DNA of 64,000 nt from Flammeovirgaceae bacterium UBA7330 (GCA_002471275.1 DKPQ01000014.1:62461-126460); one strand, 5' to 3'; counted from the stretch's first letter, positions 26,876 to 37,099 are shown. A program made the numbers and translations. Notes: a model not told the origin generated them from the letters alone.

Positions 26876-28528
26876 TCATTCGCCATATTGCAGCACTTGT
26901 TTATCCTCTAATAATCTCAGTGACAACCCATCATAGGTGATTTCATGCACTCCTTTTTCACTTTCCAGAGCAAGCCCTGCCAAAGTAGCCGCAGATTGGC
27001 CAAGTATCATGAAAACGGGTTCCATCCGAATGGAGCCAAAAGCAATATGAGAACTGGATACTGCTACCGGTACCAATAGGTTGCTACACTCTTTCTCCTT
27101 TGGTAAAATGGTGCCGAGTGGGATTTTGTAAGGCTTAACATGGACTCCAATGTCCCCCTCATTTTGTACATAGCCTTCAGGAGTTATATACCGCTGAATA
27201 TTATGTGAGTCGATCGTGTAGGACCCCATTCCTATTGACTTAGTAATTGGTCGTTTTCCCAGGAGTTCGTGTTCTGTGAGCACAAAATCTCCAATCATTC
27301 GTCGTGCTTCCCGTACATAGATCTGGTGTGGCCAGTTGTTGTTATCTACAAACTCATCCTTCGCCAGTCCCCATTTTTTCATTTCATCACGTACATCCTG
27401 TCTTACCCGGGGATCATTGGCTGCAAACCATAGCAGCCCTTGCTGGTAGGTTATATGCTCTTCCAGGATCTCCTTTCTTCGTTCATAAGAGGCTTCCGGA
27501 TAATCATAATTCATCCCAATGTTATCGCTACTAACAGGTCCCCTGTTGTTGGTATCTGTTTTTCTATTTGGAATGGTGTCGAATTTCCCGAAGAAATCCC
27601 TATGCATTTCAAAACTTGGACCGTTAAAAACCCTCAGCAATATCTCATATTGAGTAGAGTCATAATCTGCAGGCCGAGGGAATGGGACCCTGTTTTCCGG
27701 ATGATTTGACATACATAAACGATAGCAATAAGCCTGGATCTTTTTATCTCCTGATCCAAATTCTCCAGGGTGTTCAGTAGAGATTCTCGGTAATACACCG
27801 CTGGTGCTATCCCCTGGAACCCAATATGGTGAAATCTTATCAATGAAAAAGTGCTTGTGATGCAACACTCCGGTTTGTACTCCATTCCATTCTTCTCCAT
27901 ACACGGAGTTTGCCTCACGGCCTACATGGTAGTTCACTCCTGCAGCTGCCATCAGGTCCCCCTCATAAGTGGCATCGATAAAGACTTTACCTTTATAAGT
28001 TTTGCCAGATAGTGTGGTGATTGATCTAATCTTTCCATCCACTTTCTCAACGCCGTTTTCCCTGTCCAGCCACTCATCCCGATAAACCGGAATCTCATAT
28101 TCCGCTATGAAATCCTCAAATACCTGCTCCGCAATGTGTGGCTCAAATATCCATTGGGTTTTATTGGCGCCGTCAATGGCAGGAGTACCCTGCCCCTTGT
28201 TGCCATAGTCTTCTCTTTTCTGCCATCTCCAGGTTGCAGGATCCTGGTAATACTTGTATACCCGGTGGTAAAACTCCCGTGCCAGGCCACCAATCACGGC
28301 TTTGTTTCCAGTATCCGTGTAACCCAATCCTCCTGATGTGAGTCCGCCCAGATGCACATCGGGGCAAACTATGATAACAGACTTACCCATCTTTTTAGCC
28401 TGGACAGCTGCAGTCACTGCCGCGGAAGTACCACCATAGATGATAATATCGATCTCTTTACTGCTTTCTTGCCTCACCTGGCATGAAAATCCGGCAAATA
28501 GAAATATCAGAAAGATTAGCTTTCTCAT
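26876..28528 (-). CDS. Lipoprotein FAD-dependent oxidoreductase, locus 2 (copy b)
   Basis: This 550-residue protein has a lipoprotein signal (Cys16 in FAGFSC), then IIIYGGTSAAVTAAVQAKKMG (about 28-48), LGGLTSGGLGYTDTGNKAVI and FIDATYEGDLMAAAGVNYH. The C-terminal block SSSHIAFGSIRMEPVFMILG matches copy c exactly. It retains all blocks that the family shares, so it is likely active. It starts 32 bases after the stop of copy a. Possible division of labour with copies a and c cannot be read from sequence. Confidence 0.88.
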   Translation of the reverse strand: MRKLIFLIFLFAGFSCQVRQESSKEIDIIIYGGTSAAVTAAVQAKKMGKSVIIVCPDVHLGGLTSGGLGYTDTGNKAVIGGLAREFYHRVYKYYQDPATWRWQKREDYGNKGQGTPAIDGANKTQWIFEPHIAEQVFEDFIAEYEIPVYRDEWLDRENGVEKVDGKIRSITTLSGKTYKGKVFIDATYEGDLMAAAGVNYHVGREANSVYGEEWNGVQTGVLHHKHFFIDKISPYWVPGDSTSGVLPRISTEHPGEFGSGDKKIQAYCYRLCMSNHPENRVPFPRPADYDSTQYEILLRVFNGPSFEMHRDFFGKFDTIPNRKTDTNNRGPVSSDNIGMNYDYPEASYERRKEILEEHITYQQGLLWFAANDPRVRQDVRDEMKKWGLAKDEFVDNNNWPHQIYVREARRMIGDFVLTEHELLGKRPITKSIGMGSYTIDSHNIQRYITPEGYVQNEGDIGVHVKPYKIPLGTILPKEKECSNLLVPVAVSSSHIAFGSIRMEPVFMILGQSAATLAGLALESEKGVHEITYDGLSLRLLEDKQVLQYGE

Positions 28529-28560
28529 AGCACATTAGGTATTATTGGAAATCCTCCAGA

Positions 28561-30267
28561 CTACTTCAATTGCTGCTTGTCAGCAAGTAGTTGTTTGTTC
28601 AATGCTTCGTAAGGTACTTCCTGAACAGAGGTACCGCCATCGATTGCCAACGAGGCCGCAGTTGCTGCTGATTGTCCCAATACCATGAAAACAGGTTCCA
28701 TTCGAATAGATCCGAAAGCAATATGTGTTGCACTGAGACAAACAGGTACTAAAAGATTGGTGCATTCTTCAGCTTTCGGAACCAATGAACGATAGCTGAT
28801 CGGATAAGGCGATTTCACCTTAGCCTCCACATTTCCTTCGTTTCTCACAAACCCTTCTTCTGTCACATATCGTTGAACATTGTGAGAGTCCATGCCGTAA
28901 GCGCCTAATCCTACCGGATCTTCTGCCACAGTGATGCCTTCGCAATTGTATTGTGTCATCACATAGCTTCCGATCATGCGTCGGGCTTCTCTCACATATA
29001 GTTGTTTTTGCCATCCATCAGCTCGTTCAAATTCATCTTTCGTCGTCCCCCACCTGGAAGCTTCGTCCCGCACTTCTTCAGGAATTCTTGGGTGATTGGC
29101 CAGTGTCCACATCAGGCCTTTCTGATAATTTCTATGCTCCTCCTCAATTCTTTCTCTCTCCTCGTATGAAGCCTCGGGATAATCGTAGTTCTGGCCAATA
29201 AAATCCGTAGAGAATCCATATTTGTTATTCGTGTCCGTCTTGCGGTTTGGCATGGCTGAATTGATCCATGGTAACAGTGAATTACCGTAGCTATACATGT
29301 CTCTTATTTCACCTGTTCGAGCTTCATAGTTCCTGAAAAGGAGTTCATAATTCAACTCATCATAGTTGTCAGGTTTTTCAAATGGAATTCTGTTGTCGGG
29401 GTGATCTGTCAGACACATGCGATAGCAGTAGGCCTGGATTTTGTCATCACCGGTGCCTTCAGGCTCTAGCGGTTCAGGATTGATGTATGGTAAAAGACCA
29501 CTTGATGGGTCTCCGGCAACCACATATGGGTCCACGCCCTTAACGAAGTTGTGATTGTACGCGTTTCTTGAAGGTAGACCTGTTATAGTCCTGGATGTAT
29601 CAGAAGGTTGTACTCCGTTTAAGGTTTCATTATATTCGCTATTGTCTTCCCTGCCTACAGTGTAGCTGACATCAGCTGTCGCTAACAAATCACCTTCATA
29701 GGTGGCATCCATGAATACTTTTCCTGTGAATGTCTGACCTGATTCCATGGTAATGGAAACAATGTCTTTTCCATTTTTTACTACTCCACTCTCTCTGTTG
29801 AGACGTTCACCATATCGAACATCTATAGAAGCTTCTGCAATCATTTTTTCATAGACCTTCAAGGCGGCAGAGGGCTCAAATGTCCACATGGCGTCTTCCC
29901 CTTTTTTAGTCTGGGTCTGACCCCCATCTTTATATTCTTCCCGCTTTTGCCACTTCCAGCTGGCAGGATCTTCGTAATGCTTTTTAATATTTTGATAAAA
30001 CTCTCGTGCAATCCCACCAATGGCCTGCTTGTTACCAATGTCAGTTTGTCCCAGACCACCGGTTGTGAGTCCGCCTAACCGGTTAGTGGGTTCAATAAGG
30101 ATCACCGACTTGTCCATTCGACTGGCCTGAATGGCAGCTGCAACACCCGCAGAGGTACCTCCATATATAATGAGATCCGCTTCATTTGGGTTTGAGCCTG
30201 AACAATTGATTAAGGAGATGATGATACAAAAAGCTAAAGCTCCTTTGGTTAAAGTAGCTACAATCAT
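28561..30267 (-). CDS. Lipoprotein FAD-dependent oxidoreductase, locus 2 (copy a)
   Basis: This 568-residue protein starts at the ATG of MIVATLTKGALAFCIIISLI, a lipoprotein signal with Cys22. The frame is open to 30405, but that region holds the SusD terminator hairpin, so the longer start is rejected. It carries IIYGGTSAGVAAAIQASRMD (about 33-52), LGGLTTGGLGQTDIGNKQAI and FMDATYEGDLLATA. The C-terminal block ATHIAFGSIRMEPVFMVLG is present. It is more distant from copies b and c, with an insertion around DTSRTITGLPSRNAYNHNFV. It is the first enzyme gene after SusD and probably needs readthrough or its own promoter. Confidence 0.87.
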   Translation of the reverse strand: MIVATLTKGALAFCIIISLINCSGSNPNEADLIIYGGTSAGVAAAIQASRMDKSVILIEPTNRLGGLTTGGLGQTDIGNKQAIGGIAREFYQNIKKHYEDPASWKWQKREEYKDGGQTQTKKGEDAMWTFEPSAALKVYEKMIAEASIDVRYGERLNRESGVVKNGKDIVSITMESGQTFTGKVFMDATYEGDLLATADVSYTVGREDNSEYNETLNGVQPSDTSRTITGLPSRNAYNHNFVKGVDPYVVAGDPSSGLLPYINPEPLEPEGTGDDKIQAYCYRMCLTDHPDNRIPFEKPDNYDELNYELLFRNYEARTGEIRDMYSYGNSLLPWINSAMPNRKTDTNNKYGFSTDFIGQNYDYPEASYEERERIEEEHRNYQKGLMWTLANHPRIPEEVRDEASRWGTTKDEFERADGWQKQLYVREARRMIGSYVMTQYNCEGITVAEDPVGLGAYGMDSHNVQRYVTEEGFVRNEGNVEAKVKSPYPISYRSLVPKAEECTNLLVPVCLSATHIAFGSIRMEPVFMVLGQSAATAASLAIDGGTSVQEVPYEALNKQLLADKQQLK

Positions 30268-30357
30268 CAAATTGTATTTCCTTGTGGATGGATGCTTGAA
30301 AAGTTTCACGTAAGATGGGTTTAGGTTATTGGATTTACTTGTACTGGTCTCTAAGAT

Positions 30358-30399
30358 AAAAAAAAGAGGGAGTCTCAATCGTTTATGAGACACCCTCTT
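30358..30399 (-). terminator. Strong intrinsic terminator after SusD, locus 2
   Basis: On the minus strand the arm AAGAGGG.GTCTC (mirrored at 30364-30376 and 30387-30399) forms a 12-bp stem with one mismatch, followed by eight U residues (30358-30365 on the plus strand are A). It begins about 12 bases past the SusD stop, separating the SusC/SusD pair from the enzyme genes. Confidence 0.85.
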
Positions 30400-30410
30400 C
30401 TTCAATTTAT

Positions 30411-31865
30411 TTAATATCCAGGGTTCTGATCTTCCTGGTTGATCAAAGCATTGTTATTGATCTCATCTTCAGGGATTGGCCACAACAGTCTTTCATCTAT
30501 AAATCCTTTACCAACTGCAGCAAATGCCTGCTGAACCTTTCCTGTTCTCTTCAGATCAAACCATCTCCTTCTTTCGATCAGGAACTCGTATGCTCTTTCC
30601 TGCAAGACAGTATCTGCAAACTGATCTTCCGTCATTCCTGATGTATAGTCAACCGGAGAAACAGTGTTGGGATCATAACCATAAGCTCTTCTCTTAACCA
30701 TGTTCAACCTTTCAAGGGCCAATGCAGTCGGACCATTGTTAGCTCTGGTTGCTGCCTCTGCATAAAACAGGAATGCCTCCGTATATCTGTATACCGGAAT
30801 GGTAGGAATGTTCAGCCCATCAGGAGTTGTGATGAATTTTTTGAATAGTACCGGTACGGTAGCAGGTAATGGCACCCAGTTTCCATCTCCATCCTGATAT
30901 TCTCTGTAGAGGTTAAATGCTTTCCTTAAGTCATTGTTATCCCAGCTACTGCCAATAAATGTATTGACTGTATCCGGAAGCCAGGCGAAAAACCCAGAAG
31001 TTCCATAGTTGTAAGGATGGGCATTTCCTCTATGCAGATAGGTCTGGATATTGGCTGTTCTGGTCTCAGAGTGATGGATGGAAAAGATATCTTCCGTACT
31101 TGTTTCGCTACCAAATATCTGATAGAAATCATCAGGTTCACTTACAGTGACCAGATCGTATAAACCACTCTGGATCACATCGTCCGCTTTTTCGGCAGCC
31201 AGGTCCCACTCCTCCATAGTCAGGTATACATGCGAAAGCAACATTTTAGCCGCCCAAACAGAAGCTTTACCGGTCTCTGCTCCAACATCAGCCGGAAGAT
31301 CTGCTTCGGCTTTTGTCAAATCCTGAATGATCAGGTTGTAAACTTCACTCTCAGGAGCTCTGGGAGCATCCAATCCGGTAAGATCAGTATTTTCCTTTGT
31401 TCGCAAGGGAACCGGTCCCCAACCTCTTACCAACTCAAAATAAGAAAGCGCACGCAAAAAGTGTGCTTCAGCCACGATGCGACTCCGTGTAGCTTCATCC
31501 ATATTTTCGATGGAAGAAACATTATCAATCACCGCATTTGCTCTATTGATGGACCGGTATAATACCGACCAATTGGAGGCAACCCTCCCTATGTTTTGTG
31601 CATTCAATACCTGATCCATCACAGAGATGGGCTGCTGAGAACCACGACCATTCAAAAAGTCACCATGAAGCTCTACCATCAGGTAATGCGTGATCCCCAG
31701 GAAGTCCGGACCAAAAGAGCTGTAGACTCCATTGATCGCACCCTGTGCATCAGATTCATTTTGGTAATAATTGGCCCTCGACACAAAATCCTCAGGCACT
31801 TCTTCCAACATTCCTTCACAAGAGAGAAGGAAAAGCGGTATCATGATATATATTAATTTTTTCAT
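30411..31865 (-). CDS. susD: SusD/RagB-family glycan-binding lipoprotein, locus 2
   Basis: This 484-residue protein has a lipoprotein signal (MKKLIYIMIPLFLLSC, Cys16) followed by EGMLEEVPEDFVSRANYYQN. The helical core (AEAHFLRALSYFELVRGWGPVP) and C-terminal LLWPIPEDEINNNALINQED are typical. It pairs with the SusC 41 bases upstream and binds the glycan at the surface. A strong terminator follows directly. Confidence 0.95.
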   Translation of the reverse strand: MKKLIYIMIPLFLLSCEGMLEEVPEDFVSRANYYQNESDAQGAINGVYSSFGPDFLGITHYLMVELHGDFLNGRGSQQPISVMDQVLNAQNIGRVASNWSVLYRSINRANAVIDNVSSIENMDEATRSRIVAEAHFLRALSYFELVRGWGPVPLRTKENTDLTGLDAPRAPESEVYNLIIQDLTKAEADLPADVGAETGKASVWAAKMLLSHVYLTMEEWDLAAEKADDVIQSGLYDLVTVSEPDDFYQIFGSETSTEDIFSIHHSETRTANIQTYLHRGNAHPYNYGTSGFFAWLPDTVNTFIGSSWDNNDLRKAFNLYREYQDGDGNWVPLPATVPVLFKKFITTPDGLNIPTIPVYRYTEAFLFYAEAATRANNGPTALALERLNMVKRRAYGYDPNTVSPVDYTSGMTEDQFADTVLQERAYEFLIERRRWFDLKRTGKVQQAFAAVGKGFIDERLLWPIPEDEINNNALINQEDQNPGY

Positions 31866-31906
31866 CTTTTATCTCTTTTTATAAATAGATTATTGATCAG
31901 ACTTGA

Positions 31907-34900
31907 TTAGAAGCTCAGTCGTAAACCAACTGTGTAGTTCTTGGCATTTGGATAACCACTCTGGTCATGACCCATTTGCAATCGACTACCAATGCTCTGA
32001 GAATCTGTACCCCTGGTGTTCATTTCAGGGTCAAGGCCTGTGTACTTGGTGAATGTCAGGAGATTGGTACCCGATACAAATATCTGGGCATAATCAAATA
32101 CATTCAGCCCCCATTGTTCTAATGGGAAATTGTAAGCAAGTCTCACTGATTTTACTCTCAGGTAGCTTCCATCTTCGATGAATCGATCTGAAATATCAAT
32201 ACCAGTCAATGAACTGATTCTTGGATACTTGGCATTTGGATCCGGATTTTCTTGCGTCCAGTAGTTGCCAATGATATCGGTAAACTGGTTGTTACCTCTC
32301 TGGAATGAGTTGAGGTGCGTACCATTGGTAGCGTTGAAGATCTCATTTCCATGAACTCCTTCAAGGAACAGGTTGAACTCGAAATTCTTATACGTGAGAT
32401 TGGTATTGAAGCCATAAAAGAAATCCGGGTTCGGGTTGCCAATGATTACTTTATCTAATGCATTAACTACCCCATCTTCATTGATATCCACATATTGAAT
32501 ATACCCATTGTCGTCGTACTCCCGCTCAATATATCCATAGAGGCTGCCCAGAGGTTCACCTTCTCTGGCGATGTTGGTACTTGACCAAAGCGCTCCCTGG
32601 CCGTTACTCAAAATATCACTTCCCCCTGCAATTTCAATTACCTTATTCTTGTTTGCAGATATACTGGCAGTGACATCCCATCGGAATTCCCCATTGGAAA
32701 TGACATCTGCACCTACAGTGAATTCAAATCCTTTGTTTTCAATCTCACCAATGTTTTGAAGAATTGATCCAAATCCTACCGATGGAGGAAGCGGAACTGA
32801 AGCTAATAGATCAACGGTGTTTTTCTTATAGTAATCTGCGGTGATCCTGAATCTGTTGTCGAACAAACCTAGATCAACCCCAAGGTCAAACTGAGCGGTG
32901 GTCTCCCATTTCAAATCACTGTTTGATATACCATCAGGCACAAATCCAACTTCTTCTTCCTGGTTTGCATAAACTACCCTTACAGATGCCATCCTATCCA
33001 ATGACTGGTAAGGAGACAGGGCAGTGTTTCCTGTAATACCATAGCTTGTTCTGATCTTGGCATCACTTAAGAACTCAACTCCTTGCAGAAAGGCCTCATC
33101 TTTAATTCTCCACGCAAAAGCTCCTGAAGGGAAAACAGCCCATTTGTTGCTGGCACCAAATCGAGATGACCCGTCAGACCGGATACTCATGGTGAAAAGA
33201 TACTTATCCATCAATGAATAATTCACCCGACCTAACCAGGAAGCCAGTACCCATCTTGAAATACCTGAACCAGGATTGTTGATGGTTTCAGCTGCAGATA
33301 GATCGAAGTTTTCAGTGGTGTTGCTTGCATACCCAGTTGAACTAATACTCAAATATCTGCTCATGTAATTCTGGTAGGTATAACCTGCCACCACATCGAG
33401 CTTATGAATATTGGCAAAAGTTTTGGAGTAGTTCAGCGTATTTTCATTCAGGAATGAGTTGTCATAGCTATACTGTTGTCTTCCATAACCCCTGTCAGTA
33501 TCATATATGATTGGAGTATACTGATCAGTCAAAGCATTTTCATACTCCAATCCAAGTAATGACTTGAAGGTTAAATGTTCAGATAAAGAAACAGAGAATG
33601 AAGTATTACCAATGATGGAGTTGGCCAGTGTGGTCGTCTGATTAGCCGCAAAAATAAGTGGGTTCCTCATGTCGGCAGAACCAAAATTATACGCTTGCTC
33701 GATTTGTGTAGGTAATCCATCAGCATCATATACTGGTAATGTTGGTGGTGCAGATGCAGCTGCTGATAGTACAGAACCACTTCCTCTACTTCCGTTATTG
33801 ACCGGTACGGATTGATTCTGTCTTCTTGACAAATTCAGATTGACTGCCATTTTTAACCAGTCCTTCACATCATGGTCCAGGTTTAACCTTACGGATCCTC
33901 TTTTTACTCCCGTACTGATCAGGATACCTTCCTGATCGTAGTAGTTTCCGGAGAGTGCATACCTGGTTTTTTCAGAACTTCCGGTAAAAGAAACCGTATG
34001 GTTCTGAATGGGTGCACTTTGGAATACCACATCCTGCCAGTCTGTAGTGGGGATGTTAAAATTATCCAGGTCAAAAAATGGAGTCTGACCACCATTGATT
34101 AGCCACTCATTGGCAACAGTTGCATATTCTCTCGCATCCAAAAGGTCATATCGCTTAGTCTCCTTTTGAACTCCGTAAAAACTGCTAACCTCAACCTTAC
34201 TTTGCTCTGATTTTTTTCCTCGCTTAGATGTAATGATTACTACACCATTCGCGCCTCTGGCACCATAAATAGCTGTTGCTGATGCATCTTTCAACACGTC
34301 AATTGACTCAATATCTGCAGGGTTCAGAAAGTTGATTCCTCCAGTAACAGGAAATCCATCTACAACATAAAGAGGATTATTGCTTCCAATCATAGAGTTA
34401 CCTCCCCTGATCCTTACTTCGATCCTGCCGCCTGGCTGGCCGGAGTTTTGGGTCACCTGTACACCAGCTACTCTGGCTTTCAACGCCTGCTCCACATTGT
34501 ATACTGGTACTGCTTCCAGTTCCTTGGTTTTGACCTGTGCTACAGATCCGGTAATGTCTTTCATCTCCACCTGACCGTATCCAACAACCACCACTTCTTC
34601 TAACTGCTCCAGATCCGGAGTCAGTGTCATGTCGATCACAGACCGGTTGTTTACTGCAACTTCCTGAGATTCATAACCGACAAATGAAAAAATCAATGTC
34701 GCATCAGCGGGGCAACTAAGCGAAAAGTTTCCATCAATGTCGGTGGTTGTTCCGGTACTTGTTCCTTTCACGATGATACTGGCTCCAGGCAAAGCTTCAC
34801 CATTTTCATCGGTGATCTTACCGGATACAGTCGTCTGTACAGAAACTTCATCAGAAACTTCAGGGAGGATATTACTTTCCTGAGCACTGAATACACCGAT

Positions 34901-35242
34901 ACTTTCATTGACTCTTTTGAAGGAAACTTTGGCCTGCACTGACAGATTGGCCAGCAATTCATTCATTTGCCATCTCCCGCCTTCCAGGTAGATCTCGCTT
35001 TTTCTGATTTCACTCTTAGAATAAGCGAACCTGAAATTGGTGTTTTCTTCGATCTCCCTGATCACATCTATCAGAGATCGCTCACTCTTGTTTTGACTCA
35101 ACTCAACACTGATCTCTTCAAGAAACTTTCTTTGAGCAGCCGTATTGGTTGCAAGTGCCATCGTCATCGACTGGCACAGGATCATCACATAAATCCCCAG
35201 TTTGGACATACGGATTGTGAATTTTCGTAATTTTACATTCAT
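31907..35242 (-). CDS. susC: SusC-family TonB-dependent transporter with STN sensor domain, locus 2
   Basis: The 1111-residue protein starts at ATG 35242 (MNVKLRKFTIRMSKLGIYVM); the frame is open to 35290, but that region is the FecR-SusC hairpin, so the inner start is chosen. Its layout matches the locus 1 SusC residue by residue at the front: STN (about 65-117), carboxypeptidase-regulatory-like domain (about 138-208, VSGKITDENGEALPGASI), LEEVVVVGYGQ (about 214-224), plug and barrel ending YTVGLRLSF. It imports the locus 2 glycan and signals through the FecR upstream. Confidence 0.95.
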   Translation of the reverse strand: MNVKLRKFTIRMSKLGIYVMILCQSMTMALATNTAAQRKFLEEISVELSQNKSERSLIDVIREIEENTNFRFAYSKSEIRKSEIYLEGGRWQMNELLANLSVQAKVSFKRVNESIGVFSAQESNILPEVSDEVSVQTTVSGKITDENGEALPGASIIVKGTSTGTTTDIDGNFSLSCPADATLIFSFVGYESQEVAVNNRSVIDMTLTPDLEQLEEVVVVGYGQVEMKDITGSVAQVKTKELEAVPVYNVEQALKARVAGVQVTQNSGQPGGRIEVRIRGGNSMIGSNNPLYVVDGFPVTGGINFLNPADIESIDVLKDASATAIYGARGANGVVIITSKRGKKSEQSKVEVSSFYGVQKETKRYDLLDAREYATVANEWLINGGQTPFFDLDNFNIPTTDWQDVVFQSAPIQNHTVSFTGSSEKTRYALSGNYYDQEGILISTGVKRGSVRLNLDHDVKDWLKMAVNLNLSRRQNQSVPVNNGSRGSGSVLSAAASAPPTLPVYDADGLPTQIEQAYNFGSADMRNPLIFAANQTTTLANSIIGNTSFSVSLSEHLTFKSLLGLEYENALTDQYTPIIYDTDRGYGRQQYSYDNSFLNENTLNYSKTFANIHKLDVVAGYTYQNYMSRYLSISSTGYASNTTENFDLSAAETINNPGSGISRWVLASWLGRVNYSLMDKYLFTMSIRSDGSSRFGASNKWAVFPSGAFAWRIKDEAFLQGVEFLSDAKIRTSYGITGNTALSPYQSLDRMASVRVVYANQEEEVGFVPDGISNSDLKWETTAQFDLGVDLGLFDNRFRITADYYKKNTVDLLASVPLPPSVGFGSILQNIGEIENKGFEFTVGADVISNGEFRWDVTASISANKNKVIEIAGGSDILSNGQGALWSSTNIAREGEPLGSLYGYIEREYDDNGYIQYVDINEDGVVNALDKVIIGNPNPDFFYGFNTNLTYKNFEFNLFLEGVHGNEIFNATNGTHLNSFQRGNNQFTDIIGNYWTQENPDPNAKYPRISSLTGIDISDRFIEDGSYLRVKSVRLAYNFPLEQWGLNVFDYAQIFVSGTNLLTFTKYTGLDPEMNTRGTDSQSIGSRLQMGHDQSGYPNAKNYTVGLRLSF

Positions 35243-35276
35243 AGAGTTTTGGTTTATTGATACTAAAACTTTTGCT

Positions 35277-35317
35277 AAGAGAGGGCCCAAGACTTCCCCA
35301 AGTACCGGCCCTCTCTT
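35277..35317 (-). promoter_or_regulatory. Stem-loop in the FecR-SusC spacer, locus 2
   Basis: AAGAGAGGGCC (35277-35287) and GGCCCTCTCTT (35307-35317) form a perfect 11-bp stem with a 19-base loop. It is 34 nt upstream of the chosen SusC ATG and two bases past the FecR stop. No U-run follows on the transcribed strand. It occupies the same place as the hairpins at 12071-12108 and 49845-49885. Confidence 0.65.
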
Positions 35318-35319
35318 TC

Positions 35320-36297
35320 TTATTTAATGATTAATTCATTTCCATTAATTTCATAATCAAAGTCGTAAACGAAAGCCAGAATATCCATCACTTGCTTAAG
35401 TGTTGGGTTTTCAAAGCTGGCAGTATATCGCTTTTGCTGTTCGAGATTTTTCTTCAGGTCGATATTTACACCATACCACCTGGATATCCTGTCTAATACT
35501 TCTTCAATGGAGTGGTTATCAAACAATAGTATTTGGTCAATCCACCCAAAGACGTAATCAGGATTGACGATTTCAGCCTTTTTCATTTCAGACTCTCCCT
35601 GGTAAAATGTGGCTTCATACTGATTGAGCTGGATGGCGTTGGTGGCATGCATCCCCTTGACCTCTACTTTTCCTGATCTGACAGATACCGAATTGACCAC
35701 CTGATCTTCATATGCACTTACAATGAACGAAGTACCCAGTACTATGATCTCCATATTTTCGGTCTCGATGATAAAAGGCTTTTCCTCGTTTCTGGTCACT
35801 TCAAAAAAGGCTTCCCCCTTTAAAATAACTTTTCTGTAATTCTCAGTGAAACTTGTAGGGGCAATGATCTTGCTGTCGGTATTGAGCTTAACCCGGGTAC
35901 CATCCGGGAGTATTGTTGTGATTTTTTGTCCTGGTTTAGATTGTTTCTCCACCCACGTGACTTCCGGAGGTAACTCCTCTTTTTGCAGGTATCTTGAGAG
36001 CACCAGACCTATTGATAAGCTAAGCACTACTATAGCAGCAACTCTTAACAGATATCGGGTAAAAGAATGACTTCTTTTTAGGGCTCTTGTTGAGTCAGCC
36101 TCCATTTTAGAGAGAATCATCCTCCTTACTGCTAGCTCTTCTTCTCTTAAATTGGAATCATATTCTTCCCAATATATCTCCAACTTTTTGAGTACCTCCC
36201 GGTTTTTTGAATCTCCCTGCATCCATTTTGAAAGCTCATGCTGTTCTTCCAGGTTGATATTGCCTTTGAGGTACTTATATATTAACTGATCGACCAC
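35320..36297 (-). CDS. fecR: FecR-family anti-sigma factor, locus 2
   Basis: This 325-residue protein has a cytoplasmic N-terminus (NLEEQHELSKWMQGDSKNRE), a transmembrane helix at about 82-102 (VAAIVVLSLSIGLVL), a FecR domain (GQKITTILPDGTRVKLNTDS, VILKGEAFFEVTRN) and a DUF4974-like C-terminus (SIEEVLDRISRWYGVNIDLK, YTASFENPTLKQVMDILAF). It controls the sigma factor encoded just upstream and senses SusC occupancy via the STN domain. Confidence 0.95.
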   Translation of the reverse strand: MVDQLIYKYLKGNINLEEQHELSKWMQGDSKNREVLKKLEIYWEEYDSNLREEELAVRRMILSKMEADSTRALKRSHSFTRYLLRVAAIVVLSLSIGLVLSRYLQKEELPPEVTWVEKQSKPGQKITTILPDGTRVKLNTDSKIIAPTSFTENYRKVILKGEAFFEVTRNEEKPFIIETENMEIIVLGTSFIVSAYEDQVVNSVSVRSGKVEVKGMHATNAIQLNQYEATFYQGESEMKKAEIVNPDYVFGWIDQILLFDNHSIEEVLDRISRWYGVNIDLKKNLEQQKRYTASFENPTLKQVMDILAFVYDFDYEINGNELIIK

Positions 36298-36439
36298 TTT
36301 ACATTTTTCTCGTTACTATAAAGAGCCAGATGAAATGGTTTGGTCTACAAATTTTTTAAGATTTGCAATACATCCAGAAAAATAGCTTATTTGCTGATAC
36401 ATTAACACAATAAGCTCCAGATTATTGACAATTACGCAA

Positions 36440-37057
36440 TCAAGCGAAGAGCAGTGCTATTAGTAAGGACGAAACAACCCCCGACTTTATACTTTTTTGA
36501 TTGTGTGATCCAGCCTCAAGGTGATCAGCAATTGAAACTCTGATCTCATTGAGTGCCCTACCTACCTGCGTCTTGATGGTAGATTGTGAAATCCCTAACT
36601 CCCTGCCAATTTCCTGATAGCTCATTTGTTGGTTCTTGGCCATATCAAAGATCAGCCGGCATTGATCAGGAAGTTTTGAAACAGCAATTTCAATGGCTTG
36701 AAGTAATTCCTTTTCCAGAAGAACCTCTTCGGGATCAGTCCGATCTACTTTTTTAATGAATTGATCCTGATCAAGTGAAATAAAATCCTGTGGATTTCTG
36801 GTGAGAATCCTGATGGCGTGATTTTTCACCGCTATAAAAAGATAGGATTTGATCTCTTTGATCTGCGAAAAGTCCGGGTTGGATTTCCAAAGATTATAGA
36901 AGACGTCCGAAACAATGTCTTTGGCTAATTCAGTTGAATTTGTCAGCTTTCGGGCATATATAAATAAGGATTGGAAGTGCTCTGTATACACTTCTTCGAA
37001 GTCCCCCTGGAAGGGAACGACTGGATGCAATTCCTTTATTTCAGCGCCTTTTTTCAC
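36440..37057 (-). CDS. ECF RNA polymerase sigma factor, locus 2
   Basis: This 205-residue protein has region 2 (about 15-90, FEEVYTEHFQSLFIYARKLT, AKDIVSDVFYNLWKSNPDF) and region 4 (about 128-185, LPDQCRLIFDMAKNQQMSYQ, ELGISQSTIKTQVGRALNEI). It ends in a hydrophobic tail (SGVVSSLLIALLFA), as do the other two sigma factors here. It precedes FecR by 142 bases, which hold no gene. Confidence 0.95.
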   Translation of the reverse strand: MKKGAEIKELHPVVPFQGDFEEVYTEHFQSLFIYARKLTNSTELAKDIVSDVFYNLWKSNPDFSQIKEIKSYLFIAVKNHAIRILTRNPQDFISLDQDQFIKKVDRTDPEEVLLEKELLQAIEIAVSKLPDQCRLIFDMAKNQQMSYQEIGRELGISQSTIKTQVGRALNEIRVSIADHLEAGSHNQKSIKSGVVSSLLIALLFA

Positions 37058-37091
37058 CCGGGAAAATTAAAATCGAATTGATTTCTTATTC

Positions 37092-37099
37092 CAAAATTA
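37092..37099 (-). promoter_or_regulatory. Possible -7 element of the locus 2 sigma gene
   Basis: On the minus strand this reads TAATTTTG, an exact fit to the Bacteroidota TAnnTTTG pattern, 35 bases upstream of the start codon. A matching -33 TTTG was not found at the usual distance. Confidence 0.3.

Noticed and set aside
5426..30267. Label xanthan lyase for the FAD oxidoreductases
   Set aside because: That name circulates in automated annotation, but the proteins carry Rossmann FAD motifs and no lyase fold, so oxidoreductase is used.
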